The notes under the pieces: generated by a model
Seen by the model: the letters and a program-made list of their open reading frames with translations, nothing else
The model's database searches: none
What the model was told of the DNA's origin: nothing
Part shown: positions 1 through 9,098 of the stretch, piece after piece
Numbering within the stretch: position 1 is the first letter of the stretch
Layout: the number at the start of each line of letters is the position of its first letter
Position numbers and translations under genes: made by a program
Origin: Pseudomonadota bacterium
Lineage (GTDB): Bacteria; Desulfobacterota; Anaeroferrophillalia; Anaeroferrophillales; Tharpellaceae
Direction of reading: 5' to 3'
Assembly (NCBI GenBank): GCA_011049115.1
Contig: DSCM01000129.1
Coordinates: forward strand, 1-41,332
Length of the DNA stretch: 41,332 nt

Positions 1-930
1 GACTCGACCCCCCCGCCCATAACCCGAGGTTACCAGGGAACAATGCCGCATTTCCTCACAACTGTTCTCGGAGCCAATGATAATCCGCAGACGCTCACCG
101 CCGAGAGCCTCATCCAGAACCTTCAAAATCGCGCCCTTTTCCTCAAAGGCCCGAAAAATCTTTTTCATCCGTTCAACATCGGTAAATTCCGGATGCTCCA
201 GCAGATTCAACTTACCATCCAGCATGACTTCACTCTGCAGCTCAGGATCTTTGGCAAAAAAACTGCGGCTCAGGGCCAGCACCTGCACAAACAACTCGTC
301 ATAACTCCGCTTATCACCAGCCATTTCCTGAAGAATTTTGCGTTTTATCCCGTTCAGGGTCAGGTCGCCAAGCAAAGCGTTGAGATAGTTGGAAAAACGG
401 TTAAGCTGGTCCTGGCTCAAAATATTTTCAGATTCAAACAAAACATTCTGTACCGCTCCCGAAACCGAAACCATGACGGCCAGAATTCGCCGCTCTTTCA
501 GTTTGACGAAGCGAATATGACGCAGCACCATCTGTCGAAAATCTGGCAGGCTGACAACCCCGACATATGGAGTCAATTGGGCCAGAGTCAGGGCCCCGTC
601 ATGCAGAACCGTCTCGAAACGCTCTCCGGAAAGCTCCAGACGCGCATCGATTTGCCGGCGAAGCTCCGCGTTAAGACCCGCAAAAGAGGGCAACCGGTTA
701 ACATAGAAACGAAATCCCTGGTCGGTTGGAACCCGGCCTGCCGAGGTATGCGGCTGACAAAGAAGACCTCCCTCTTCAAGATCAGCCATGACATTCCGCA
801 AGGTCGCCGGACTGAGCTTGAAGCGCGCGCTGCGCGACAAACTACGCGAACCCACCGGTTCGCCAGTGCGGATATAGTCTTCGACCACCGCCTGCAAAAC
901 GTTTATGTGTCGATCCGAAAAATTTTCCAT
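1..930 (-). CDS. hrcA: Heat-inducible transcription repressor HrcA (partial, C-terminus off window)
   Basis: HrcA represses heat-shock chaperone operons by binding CIRCE operators and is released when GroE is titrated by unfolded protein (family knowledge). About 310 residues are visible; the family is about 340, so only the last part is missing beyond base 1. The N-terminus shows the winged-helix region typical of HrcA (VLQAVVEDYIRTGEPVGSR, then LSPATLRNVMADLEEGG and HTSAGRVPTDQGFRFYV), followed by the GAF-like and dimerisation regions. The ATG at 930 is used here. A GTG two codons upstream (936) has the better-spaced AGGGG ribosome site, so the protein may begin there. A promoter and a perfect CIRCE sit directly upstream, so the gene is probably autorepressed. 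In relatives grpE and dnaK usually follow; here they would lie outside the window. Confidence 0.95.
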   Translation of the reverse strand, partial: MENFSDRHINVLQAVVEDYIRTGEPVGSRSLSRSARFKLSPATLRNVMADLEEGGLLCQPHTSAGRVPTDQGFRFYVNRLPSFAGLNAELRRQIDARLELSGERFETVLHDGALTLAQLTPYVGVVSLPDFRQMVLRHIRFVKLKERRILAVMVSVSGAVQNVLFESENILSQDQLNRFSNYLNALLGDLTLNGIKRKILQEMAGDKRSYDELFVQVLALSRSFFAKDPELQSEVMLDGKLNLLEHPEFTDVERMKKIFRAFEEKGAILKVLDEALGGERLRIIIGSENSCEEMRHCSLVTSGYGRGGRV

Positions 931-973
931 ATGCACGCGAAAACCCCTGCCAGACGAACCCACAAAAAACCCG

Positions 974-1000
974 TTAGCACTCTATGGCGAAGAGTGCTAA
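974..1000 (-). promoter_or_regulatory. CIRCE operator
   Basis: A perfect TTAGCACTC-N9-GAGTGCTAA inverted repeat, extended by CCCG/CGGG on its outer sides (970-1004). It lies between the predicted -10 box and the start of hrcA, so HrcA bound here would block transcription of its own gene. The 9/9 match and 9-nt spacer are the classic consensus. Confidence 0.97.
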
Positions 1001-1008
1001 CGGGGGCT

Positions 1009-1037
1009 AAAATAACAACCATCTGAATCATTGTCAA
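1009..1037 (-). promoter_or_regulatory. Sigma-70 promoter of hrcA
   Basis: On the minus strand TTGACA (1037-1032), a 17-nt spacer and TATTTT (1014-1009) form a near-consensus housekeeping promoter. Transcription would begin at or just inside the CIRCE operator, which is the usual arrangement for CIRCE-controlled genes. Confidence 0.8.
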
Positions 1038-1144
1038 GGGTCTCTCAAAAGTCCGCTCGCTTCAGACGAAAGCTTAGGCCTCACAAAGCCGCGGGAGCCG
1101 GAAAGAATCAGCCCGAAGACTCAGGGCAATAACCACGCCTCCAG

Positions 1145-2170
1145 CTAAAACAGCAACGGAGCTTCGCCATTCTGAGCCAGGCTTGAATCAGGCTCCGTCG
1201 TGCCCTCAATTTTGCCCTTGGAGCCAAGGTAGAAAGGCCGACCGAAAAGACGATGAAAGTCACTCCACTCGGAACCGAGCTCCCGGGCGGCATGCATGAA
1301 GGTGCCGATGGCCACCAGTTTAGCATCTAGATCGTCGATAAAATTCAGGAGCACCGCTTCCTGGGTTTTCGGTTTTTTCGGAGAACCATACTCGTATTCA
1401 CCATGGTGACTCAGCATAAGATGCTCGAGCAACATCAGCGTTTCCCCTGGAAAGCCTTTGATATTCGAGGCTTTCTCGCGCACCATCCGCGCCCCGATCA
1501 TGACGTGCCCAAGCAGTCGACCCGGGGTCGAGTAATCAAGACTGCGCTCGTAGACCAGTTCTTCAACCTTACCGATATCATGCAGCAGCGCCCCCGCGAG
1601 CACCAGGTCGCCGTCAACCTGCGGATAAAGCGGACAAACCTGCACAGCCAGGCGGGCGACCCCGAGCGTATGTTCAAGCAGCCCGCCCAACCAGGCGTGA
1701 TGCATGGCCTTAGCCGCCGGGGCCAGGGAAAAAGAGCGGGCAAAGGCCTGGTCCTTGACAAAAAAAGCCTCGCCCAGACGGCGCAGCCAAGGGTCCCGAA
1801 GATCCATCACAAGACGACGCAGATCCCGCTCCATCGTTGGAATATGCTTATCGGTATGCGGAAGAAATTTTAGCGGATCAACCGGCCCCTGCCAAAGCTT
1901 GACTAAACTCAGATTAAGCTGCAGGTTGCCGTTAAAAATCTGACTGTGCCCTTTAATCTCGACACAATCTCCCTCTTTGATCTGAGCCTCGGCGACGTCT
2001 ACGTCATCCCAGAGAAATGCCGTAATTTCACCGGAACGATCGCCCAGTCTGAGATTAAGATATTCCTTTCCATTCCGACTGCGGGCCAGAGTCTTGCGAC
2101 GCACGAGAAGCTGCATGGCCACCTGCTGATTGGCTTTAAGATCAGCTACTTTAAGCTCTGAAATGATCAT
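1145..2170 (-). CDS. YhaM-like 3'-5' exoribonuclease (OB-fold plus HD domain)
   Basis: The first 100 residues or so form an OB-type nucleic-acid-binding domain (RSRNGKEYLNLRLGDRSGEITAFLWDD). An HD phosphohydrolase domain follows, with the conserved H...HD pattern (HHAWLGGLLEHT, then LLHDIGKVEEL) and a later HHGEYEYGSP motif. This order matches the YhaM family, metal-dependent 3'-5' exonucleases acting on RNA and DNA; activity here is inferred. About 341 residues, close to the family length. The ATG at 2170 has GGAGG only 2 nt upstream; a TTG at 2179 is in frame. Either start overlaps the end of thiL by 20-29 nt, which implies translational coupling. It is the last gene of the minus-strand series that starts near 7.05 kb. 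Confidence 0.82.
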   Translation of the reverse strand: MIISELKVADLKANQQVAMQLLVRRKTLARSRNGKEYLNLRLGDRSGEITAFLWDDVDVAEAQIKEGDCVEIKGHSQIFNGNLQLNLSLVKLWQGPVDPLKFLPHTDKHIPTMERDLRRLVMDLRDPWLRRLGEAFFVKDQAFARSFSLAPAAKAMHHAWLGGLLEHTLGVARLAVQVCPLYPQVDGDLVLAGALLHDIGKVEELVYERSLDYSTPGRLLGHVMIGARMVREKASNIKGFPGETLMLLEHLMLSHHGEYEYGSPKKPKTQEAVLLNFIDDLDAKLVAIGTFMHAARELGSEWSDFHRLFGRPFYLGSKGKIEGTTEPDSSLAQNGEAPLLF

Positions 2171-3173
2171 AACCTCCAAACCCGCTCAAGGCTGTTTTCA
2201 GCCCCTGATGGCAGAAAACAACTCCGGCCGCAGCAGTAATCCGGCCGATCCTAGTCACCGCAGTGCCGGCCGCCGCGGAGGCCGCGGCCACGGCCTGACG
2301 TTGTGCCGGAGGAGCTGTAAACAGCAGTTCATAATCTTCTCCCCCGCTCAACAAGCGAGGATAATCAACCAACCCGGAGTGCAGGAAAAATCCGGCCGCC
2401 GGCGACAGCGGCAGACGTTCCGCCTCCAGCTGGGCTCCCAAGCCCCCGGCGGCAACCAGCAGATGACCGAGATCAGCCACCAAGCCATCACTTACATCCA
2501 GCATGGCGCTTACCACCCCGCTGGCGCCCAACTTTTCTCCAAGGCTCACCCTGGGTTGCGGGCAAAGATGGCGCTCACGCAAGTAGGCCGCCTCCCGCTC
2601 CCGGCCGGCCGTCTCCGCAAGACGCCCCTGAAGCAATTTCAGCCCCAGATAACTATCACCCAGCCAGCCGGACAGATAAAGATCATCACCGACCATCGCT
2701 CCCTGGCGACAAATCGGAGAGCAACCGGCGGGCTGCCCGTTGAGGGTCACGGCAATAACCAACTCCCGCCCTCTAACCGTGTCCCCACCGGCCAGCTGGA
2801 CTCGCTGGGTACCGGCCAGACCTAAAAAACCGTCCAGAAAGCTTTCGAGCCACCGCTTTTCGAGGGTTGGCGGCAGGGCCAGAGAAAGATAGGCCGTCGC
2901 GCCGGATTTCCCGCCCATCGCCGCCAGATCACTGAGATTAACCGCCAGGGCCTTGTAACCCAGGGACGCCGCCGTGGTATAGTGCAAATCGAAGTGAACC
3001 CCGGCCACCAGCATGTCGGCCGTAGTCAAGATTCCCCCGGCATCGTCCGGCAACCACCAAGAGGCATCATCACCGGGTCCCAAACGCAAGCCCCCGGAAA
3101 GCGGAGGCAAGCGTTTTTTCAACGCCTCAATAAAAGCGAATTCACCCCAATCGGCCAGTGATGATCTCGGCAC
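2151..3173 (-). CDS. thiL: Thiamine-monophosphate kinase ThiL
   Basis: ThiL phosphorylates thiamine monophosphate with ATP to give thiamine diphosphate, the last step of cofactor synthesis in the cytoplasm. The PurM/AIR-synthetase-like fold is visible: WGEFAFIEAL, the acidic GPGDDA loop, TTADMLVAGVHF, and NLSDLAAMGG (metal/ATP binding), then LAGGDTVRG, MLDVSDGLVADLGH and SGGEDYELLFT near the C-terminus. All are standard ThiL motifs. I chose GTG 3173 because AAGG lies 8 nt upstream and the N-terminus then has the usual length (340 aa). GTG 3200 is an alternative that would leave only 8 bp after lon. IorA in this window is a thiamine-diphosphate enzyme and so depends on this cofactor. Confidence 0.93.
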   Translation of the reverse strand: MPRSSLADWGEFAFIEALKKRLPPLSGGLRLGPGDDASWWLPDDAGGILTTADMLVAGVHFDLHYTTAASLGYKALAVNLSDLAAMGGKSGATAYLSLALPPTLEKRWLESFLDGFLGLAGTQRVQLAGGDTVRGRELVIAVTLNGQPAGCSPICRQGAMVGDDLYLSGWLGDSYLGLKLLQGRLAETAGREREAAYLRERHLCPQPRVSLGEKLGASGVVSAMLDVSDGLVADLGHLLVAAGGLGAQLEAERLPLSPAAGFFLHSGLVDYPRLLSGGEDYELLFTAPPAQRQAVAAASAAAGTAVTRIGRITAAAGVVFCHQGLKTALSGFGGYDHFRA

Positions 3174-3208
3174 GCCAGTTACCTTAATCAGCGGTTTCAC
3201 TCACGGGC

Positions 3209-5872
3209 TTACACGCCGCCACCATTTTGCGCGCCCCCGGCTTTTTCACGGAACTCACCTTTTTTTTCCGGCCGCAGTTCAGGCAACGGCTCGGGAATGC
3301 GCACCAGCACCAAGGGCACCACCTCCTCGGCCCGGGAGACCGGAACAATCTTCAGGCGCTTACGAATCTTGGCCGGAATGTCCTCCAGATCCTTGCGATT
3401 ATCCTCAGGAATCAAAACCGTGGTCGCACCAAAACGCAAAGCTGCCAGCACCTTCTCCTTAAGACCGCCGATCGGCATCACCCGACCCGCCAGGGTCAGT
3501 TCTCCGGTCATGGCCACCTGACGTCGGGCCGGAATCCCGGTCATGGCCGAAAGCAGCGAGGTCAGCATCGTGATTCCGGCCGAAGGGCCATCCTTGGGGG
3601 TTGCGCCCGCCGGAACATGAATATGAATATCCTTTTCCTTGATAAGATCATCCCCGATACCGAACTGACGGGAGCGCGATCGGATAAAACTCATCGCCGC
3701 ATGGGCCGATTCCTTCATGACATCCCCCAGATGACCGGTCAGGGAAAGCTCCCCTTTGCCCGGCATCAGCAGGGTTTCAACCATCAGCACCACTCCTCCG
3801 TAAGGCGTCCAGGCTAACCCCGTGGCCACCCCAACCTGGTCTTCCCCTTTTCCGCCTTCAGGCAGAAACTTAACCGGTCCGAGAAAACGATGCAACGAGG
3901 CCGGAGTCACCAGGGTTCGGCCAACCCGGCCTTTTTCCGCGACCTTGGTCGCCACCTTGCGGCATAAAGATCCGATTTCCCGCTCCAGATTCCGCACTCC
4001 GGATTCCCTGGTGTAATGGTTGACCAGAGCGAGCAGTGCCGGTTGGGAGAAAGAGATATGTTTGGCGCTGATACCATTTTCCTCTATCTGCCGGGGAATC
4101 AGGTAGCGCTTGGCGATATGCAGTTTCTCCTCATCCGTGTAACCGGAAAGCTCAATAATCTCCATGCGATCACGCAAGGCCGCGGGAATCGGTTCCAGCG
4201 AATTGGCGGTCGTGATGAACATGACGTGGGAGAGATCAAAAGGAACATTGAGATAATGATCACTGAACTCGTAGTTTTGCTGGGGATCCAGGACCTCAAG
4301 CAACGCCGAGGCCGGATCACCGCGAAAATCATTGCCGATCTTATCAATTTCATCCATCATGAAAACCGGGTTCCGGGTGCCGGCTTGCTTCAGTCCCTGA
4401 ATCACCCGCCCAGGCAAGGCTCCGATATAGGTGCGCCGATGACCGCGAATCTCGGCCTCATCCCGCATGCCGCCCAGTGAAAGCCGGTAAAATTTACGGC
4501 CCAAAGCCCGGGCCACCGACTTTCCGAGCGAGGTCTTACCAACCCCCGGGGGGCCGACAAAACACAGAATCGGACCGCGCAATTTATTTTTCAGCTTACA
4601 AACCGCAAGATATTCGATAATCCTTTCCTTGATCTTGGTCAAACCGAAATGATCCTCTTCAAGTATCTTTCGAGCCATACTCAAATCAAGATTATCCTTG
4701 GTCTGTTTACTCCAGGGGACATCTATCATCCAGTCGATGTAGGTGCGGATGATATTGGCTTCCGCCGCGTCCGGATGCATCCTCTCGAGTCGATCAAGCT
4801 GCTTATTCGACTCCTCAAAGGCCGGTTTCGGCATTTTGCAATTTTTTATCTTTTCCCGCAGCTCTTCAATCTCGGCGGAACGATCTTCTTGGTCGCCAAG
4901 TTCATGGCGAATCGCTTTCATCTGTTCCTTGAGAAAATATTCGCGCTGCGTTTTGGTCATCTCCTCCTTGGCCTGATTCTGAATCTTGGCCTGCATACTC
5001 AGAACCTGAATCTCCTTGGCCAGAATTTTATTGATATCAGCAAGGCGTTTGCGGCCATCTGGCTCCTCCATAAAGGACTGCGCGACCTTGAGTTTAACCC
5101 CGAGATTGGAAACAATCAAATCAGCCAAACGCCCCGGCACATTGACATTGTCAAGAATCATCGCGACTTCCGGAGCAATCGGTTTGCCGAGTGAAATAAC
5201 CTTCTCCAGGCGCTCTTTGACACTGCGCATCATCGCCTCGGTTTTAAGGTCCAGTTTACCCCGGCCCTCGATATCCTCGATTTTTTCGACCCGCACCTTG
5301 AACAGAGGTTCACGCTGGACCACCTCGGTAATCGCGGCCTTGGCCAATCCCTGGACCAGGATTTTAACCCGGCCATCCGGCAGTTTCAGCATCCGCATAA
5401 TCATCGAAATGGTGCCGACCCGATAGACCCCGCTGCGATCCGGATTCTCCTCCCGCAGGTTTTTCTGGGTCACCAGGAAGATCAGTCGGTCTCCGGCCAG
5501 GGCCTCATCGACAGCCTTGATTGAGGCCTCACGACCGACAAACAACGGCATGATCATAAAAGGAAATACCACCACATCCCGAATCGGCAGCAGGGGTAAC
5601 TCATCCGGAAGCACCAGGGTTTCCCCTTCTTCCGGAGCTCCATTTTGACCTTGGCCGGCCCGTTCCTCGATGACCGCCAGAGAATCCTCCAGACCCTCAT
5701 CCGCGGAGTCAGCCAAACCTTCCGTTTCCTCGTCCTCCGCCTCCAGATCATAATCTTCCAATTCGGAATCTTCATTCTCGTCGGTGAAGTCATCACCTTC
5801 AGCCTTCAAACCGTCGCCTTCGATCCCGTCCTCTGGCATATTCTTGTCGCGCTTTTTTTTATTGTCACCCAC
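3209..5872 (-). CDS. lon: ATP-dependent protease Lon with acidic N-terminal extension
   Basis: Lon is a hexameric cytoplasmic AAA+ serine protease that degrades misfolded and regulatory proteins. Visible in order: a LON substrate-binding domain starting near LPLLPIRDVVVFP (about residue 92), coiled-coil linker, Walker A GPPGVGKTS (about 440-448), Walker B VFMMDEID (about 503-510), sensor regions, and the protease domain with the Ser-Lys dyad in PKDGPSAG (Ser about 764) and GGLKEKVLAA (Lys about 807). About 887 aa, longer than the usual 780-820 because of roughly 75 very Asp/Glu-rich residues before the LON domain. GTG 5872 is preferred because GGAGG lies 9 nt upstream; ATG 5839 lacks such a site. 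It sits between the MetE-like gene and thiL in the same direction. Confidence 0.97.
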   Translation of the reverse strand: MGDNKKKRDKNMPEDGIEGDGLKAEGDDFTDENEDSELEDYDLEAEDEETEGLADSADEGLEDSLAVIEERAGQGQNGAPEEGETLVLPDELPLLPIRDVVVFPFMIMPLFVGREASIKAVDEALAGDRLIFLVTQKNLREENPDRSGVYRVGTISMIMRMLKLPDGRVKILVQGLAKAAITEVVQREPLFKVRVEKIEDIEGRGKLDLKTEAMMRSVKERLEKVISLGKPIAPEVAMILDNVNVPGRLADLIVSNLGVKLKVAQSFMEEPDGRKRLADINKILAKEIQVLSMQAKIQNQAKEEMTKTQREYFLKEQMKAIRHELGDQEDRSAEIEELREKIKNCKMPKPAFEESNKQLDRLERMHPDAAEANIIRTYIDWMIDVPWSKQTKDNLDLSMARKILEEDHFGLTKIKERIIEYLAVCKLKNKLRGPILCFVGPPGVGKTSLGKSVARALGRKFYRLSLGGMRDEAEIRGHRRTYIGALPGRVIQGLKQAGTRNPVFMMDEIDKIGNDFRGDPASALLEVLDPQQNYEFSDHYLNVPFDLSHVMFITTANSLEPIPAALRDRMEIIELSGYTDEEKLHIAKRYLIPRQIEENGISAKHISFSQPALLALVNHYTRESGVRNLEREIGSLCRKVATKVAEKGRVGRTLVTPASLHRFLGPVKFLPEGGKGEDQVGVATGLAWTPYGGVVLMVETLLMPGKGELSLTGHLGDVMKESAHAAMSFIRSRSRQFGIGDDLIKEKDIHIHVPAGATPKDGPSAGITMLTSLLSAMTGIPARRQVAMTGELTLAGRVMPIGGLKEKVLAALRFGATTVLIPEDNRKDLEDIPAKIRKRLKIVPVSRAEEVVPLVLVRIPEPLPELRPEKKGEFREKAGGAQNGGGV

Positions 5873-5925
5873 CAGCAACAACCTCCGGATTATAAAAAAT
5901 CATTTCCCTGTATATCCAAATAACC

Positions 5926-7050
5926 CTACAGCTTATAATGTTCACGTAGTTTTTGTGAAAGTTCCAGCGTCACTTCAAAAACCTTTAGCGCACGCTGTGG
6001 CGTCAGCGAGCCGGCACCACAGCTGGGCGAGATAAAACTGCGCTGCAATACCGTCTCCAGTGGAATCCCGCTCCCCCCCAGACGCTCAAGCTGCTGTTTA
6101 AGGAGAAGAAAGAGTGACGCGGCATCTTCATCGTCGATGGCCGCACTGGTCGGTACCACTCCCCAGGCCAGATAACCTCCGTTCCGAAGAAAGACAGCCA
6201 GCTCTTTTTCGTACAAAAGCAGGTTATCGCCATATTCATAGGCATCAAAGTTCAACAAGTCAACCCCGATCTCGAGCAGCAAGGACCAATCCGTATTCCC
6301 GCAACAATGCACCCCGACCAGACCTTCAAGACCAGCCCCGACCTCTTTGAGAAGCGCCTGAACCCGCTCCCGCGACAAGGTGCAAAACGCTGTTCCAAAG
6401 GAAACCATATAGGGCTCATCGAAAAAGGTCAGGGTCGGCAACCCCGGAAAACAGTGCTGGAGAAAGGCCTCCTGCCAGCGGGCCTTCATATTGAGATGTC
6501 TGACCATGACTTCGACCATGGTGGGATCATAGATAATCGATTTTTTCGAGCGGTCGGTTACTCCCAGGCCGAAACTGACCGGACCAGTTACCTGACCTTT
6601 GACCAGAAACGGTTGTCGGACGGCATAACGGCGGGACAAAACCGGCAGGCCCTCGATCAAACCGCTGGCCCGCTCCCGACTGATGGCAAAATAATCCAGA
6701 TTTTTCGCCATTACGGCTTCATAAAAGGCGGTCAACTCCTCAGCGAAACCGGGCCGGCCGGAATCCACAAAAAAACGCCCGTGTTTTTCATCAACCTCCG
6801 CTCCGGGCAGGCCTTCGCCATACTGAACGTACATCCCTTCCCAAAAAGAGCGATTCGGCAACTGCGGCCAGAAAGGAACCTCCGGCAGACAGGTGGCAAT
6901 AATCTCAAGCGCCGGCTCAAGTTCCGTATAGGGCAGGCTGCCGATAGCCAAAGCCATACCCCGGGGCGTGAAATTTTTAAGTATCAGACCTGTTGACAAA
7001 CCCTTCACCTCGAAACCATCGAACTCTAAAAAGCGGTCTTCGCAAACCAC
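5926..7050 (-). CDS. MetE-like (core methionine synthase family) protein
   Basis: About 374 aa, matching only the C-terminal catalytic barrel of cobalamin-independent methionine synthase or the related UROD/MetE-like superfamily. The folate-binding N-terminal half of MetE is absent. Zinc-ligand-type motifs are visible: GVHCCGNTDW (His and Cys), then SPSCGAGSL near the end, and LLNFDAYEYGDN between them. Core-MetE proteins transfer methyl groups from non-folate donors, but the donor here cannot be read from sequence. The conserved core starts near ALAIGSLPYT, so the true start may lie 20-30 codons inside the GTG at 7050; no convincing ribosome site decides it. The stop is about 50 bp before lon and in the same direction, so cotranscription is likely. 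Confidence 0.75.
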   Translation of the reverse strand: MVCEDRFLEFDGFEVKGLSTGLILKNFTPRGMALAIGSLPYTELEPALEIIATCLPEVPFWPQLPNRSFWEGMYVQYGEGLPGAEVDEKHGRFFVDSGRPGFAEELTAFYEAVMAKNLDYFAISRERASGLIEGLPVLSRRYAVRQPFLVKGQVTGPVSFGLGVTDRSKKSIIYDPTMVEVMVRHLNMKARWQEAFLQHCFPGLPTLTFFDEPYMVSFGTAFCTLSRERVQALLKEVGAGLEGLVGVHCCGNTDWSLLLEIGVDLLNFDAYEYGDNLLLYEKELAVFLRNGGYLAWGVVPTSAAIDDEDAASLFLLLKQQLERLGGSGIPLETVLQRSFISPSCGAGSLTPQRALKVFEVTLELSQKLREHYKL

Positions 7051-7171
7051 CCGGACAACTCACAAAAAAGCAAACCTCTCCAAAAGCGAATCAACTTAAC
7101 ACGAAAATTATCATTCTCGCAACTATTTTACCCCGGTTATGCAGTAAATCAGCCGAAACCGCGGAATCAGG

Positions 7172-7200
7172 TTGACAAGACTCGGGTTATTGGCTAGCTA
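7172..7200 (+). promoter_or_regulatory. Sigma-70 promoter for the RNase Z-like gene
   Basis: TTGACA (7172-7177), a 17-nt spacer and TAGCTA (7195-7200). It lies in the divergent gap between the MetE-like gene and the MBL gene, giving a leader of about 70 nt to ATG 7280. Confidence 0.6.
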
Positions 7201-7279
7201 GAGCGACGCTACCGGCGCGAAAACATTCGCCATCTTAATCGCTTGTTTGACAAGCCCGGCCCGCGCCGGCTTTCTGGAA

Positions 7280-8263
7280 ATGACTTTTCCCTGGCTCGTA
7301 GAACCTTTAAATCAGCCTTTCGGTGATCCAGGATTCCGGCTGGAGCATTGTTTCAGCCGGACCGCCCTTTTTTTTGATTTAGGAGATCTACACGCCCTCT
7401 CCAACCGGCAAATTTTGAGAGCCTCTCTGATCTTTATCAGTCATGGCCATATTGACCACCTGATCGGCTTTGACCACCTGCTGCGCCTGAATTTAAATCG
7501 CTCTCGGCATCTACAGGTCTTCGGTCCTCCCGGCATAATCACCCTGCTGGGCCATAAGCTCGCCGGCTACCAATGGAATCTGGTGAGCGACTATGAACTG
7601 CGGATCAGCGTCAGTGAAATCGACGAACATGAAATTCGGCAAACGGTCTTTGTCTGCCGTCACCGTTTTCAGCCCGAAACCTTGATCCGACAAACAATAA
7701 ACGACCACCTTATCCTGCAAACTCCAACCTTCAGGGTAAAAGCGGTGCTTACCGATCATGACATCCCCTGCCTGGCCTTTGCCCTTGAGGAGCCCCTACA
7801 AATCAAATTTCGACCCGAGGCCCTGGCCTCTCAAGGCTGGACCCCGGGGCCTTGGTTGACCCGGATCCGTGAGCTGCTGCAGAGTCAGGCTGCCGGCGAG
7901 ACCATAATCCGCCTTGGCGAAAAGTCCTTCACCCTACAAGAAATTGCCGCGAGTATCGCCATCACCAGACCGGGACAAAAAATTTCCTACGTCGCCGACA
8001 CCAGTTTCACCCCGGCAAACCTAGAAACCCTGCTGCCTCTGATCAGGCATTCCGATTTGCTTCTCTGCGAGGCCGCCTTTCTCGATTCTGCTACCGCCAA
8101 AGCGGCGGCCAGCCGACATCTGACGTCCGGCCAGGCCGGGCGTCTGGCCCAGCTGGCCGGCGTCCGGCGCCTGCGTCTTTTTCATTTTTCTCCGCGCCAC
8201 AGCGGACAACAAAGTGAGTTCTATCAACAGGCCGCCGCCTACTACTCCGGCCCCATTGTTTAA
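7280..8263 (+). CDS. MBL-fold metallo-hydrolase, RNase Z-like
   Basis: A beta-lactamase-fold hydrolase with the metal-binding signature HGHIDH near residue 60, followed by LTDHD, the ADTSFTP aspartate motif, CEAAFL, a histidine in SRHLTSGQAG and HFSPRH near the C-terminus. This order resembles ribonuclease Z, which trims tRNA 3' ends, but the usual HST motif is replaced by HLTS, so assignment to tRNA processing is tentative. About 327 aa. ATG 7280 is preferred; an in-frame TTG at 7247 would add 11 residues with no ribosome site. The gene is monocistronic-looking, with 170 bp before the next gene. Confidence 0.75.
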   Translation: MTFPWLVEPLNQPFGDPGFRLEHCFSRTALFFDLGDLHALSNRQILRASLIFISHGHIDHLIGFDHLLRLNLNRSRHLQVFGPPGIITLLGHKLAGYQWNLVSDYELRISVSEIDEHEIRQTVFVCRHRFQPETLIRQTINDHLILQTPTFRVKAVLTDHDIPCLAFALEEPLQIKFRPEALASQGWTPGPWLTRIRELLQSQAAGETIIRLGEKSFTLQEIAASIAITRPGQKISYVADTSFTPANLETLLPLIRHSDLLLCEAAFLDSATAKAAASRHLTSGQAGRLAQLAGVRRLRLFHFSPRHSGQQSEFYQQAAAYYSGPIV

Positions 8264-8433
8264 AAAAAGGGATTGCTTTGTCGGCAGCCTTCTGCTACTT
8301 TTTGTGTCGGATTGAAAAAAATACGCTCGGATCCGTCGGGAATGTGACCGCAGACCGGTTCATTCGCAGCTACTCGACCAAGGCGATTTCGCGCCCTCGC
8401 GCCCAATAACCCTATTACCTATCTTTAACCACC

Positions 8434-9039
8434 ATGCCCCTGGAAAAACTGGCAGATTTTTTCTCGACTTACAAAGCGCAGGTAATCTCTTCCGACGAAG
8501 CTGTCCGGGCTGCGGTCTTGTGCCCCCTCTACGTCGACGGGGGGGAGTTGAAAATACTTTTTATCAAGCGCTCGCAAACAGTCAAAAACCACAAGGGTGA
8601 GATCTCTTTTCCGGGCGGGGTTCGGGACTCCCGGGATGAATCCCTGGAAGCCACCAGCACTCGTGAAACCGAAGAGGAAATCGGGGTAAAAAGCCGCGAC
8701 ATAACCATCTTCGGTGGTCTGGATGAGATTAATACCACCACCGGCTTTCTGGTCTCGCCATTCATCGGCACAATCCCTTATCCGTATCCATTTCGACTTT
8801 CCGCCGATGAGGTTGATGATTTGATCAGTGTCCCCCTGGACGAATTTTTCCACCCGCGTAACGAAATTGATTTTTTCTATTTCAACGGCCACCAAAACAG
8901 CGCCCAGCTGGCCTACCACATCAATGGTGTAACCATCTGGGGAGCCACCGCGAAAATCGTCTGGCAAATCATCCATCTGGCGAAAAAATACGCGCTTTTC
9001 GCACAAAAGACTCCGGCCGCGTACCACTTCGCCAGCTGA
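8434..9039 (+). CDS. Nudix hydrolase, probable CoA pyrophosphatase
   Basis: A complete Nudix box is present (GGVRDSRDESLEATSTRETEEEIGV region, residues about 63-87, matching GX5EX7REUXEEXGU). It is preceded by the CoA-pyrophosphatase-type motif LFIKRSQTVKNHKGEISFPGG. Such enzymes cleave coenzyme A or acyl-CoA to 4'-phosphopantetheine and 3',5'-ADP, a proposed CoA turnover role in the cytoplasm. 201 aa, normal for the family. The ATG has a poor ribosome site, but no better start is visible. It lies 60 bp before the SH3-domain gene and may be cotranscribed with it. Confidence 0.85.
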   Translation: MPLEKLADFFSTYKAQVISSDEAVRAAVLCPLYVDGGELKILFIKRSQTVKNHKGEISFPGGVRDSRDESLEATSTRETEEEIGVKSRDITIFGGLDEINTTTGFLVSPFIGTIPYPYPFRLSADEVDDLISVPLDEFFHPRNEIDFFYFNGHQNSAQLAYHINGVTIWGATAKIVWQIIHLAKKYALFAQKTPAAYHFAS

Positions 9040-9098
9040 AAGCAAAACACCACGCGAAAAGATGTCAACCACTAATCGATCTCACATCGGGAATTAAC

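Noticed and set aside
43-1026. Long plus-strand open frame of 327 codons
   Set aside because: It is the opposite-strand shadow of hrcA, and it also runs through the CIRCE operator and hrcA promoter.
7247-7279. TTG 7247 as start, and its TTGACA as a -35 box
   Set aside because: No ribosome site precedes the TTG, and no -10 box lies at a suitable distance from the TTGACA. The upstream promoter at 7172 is better.
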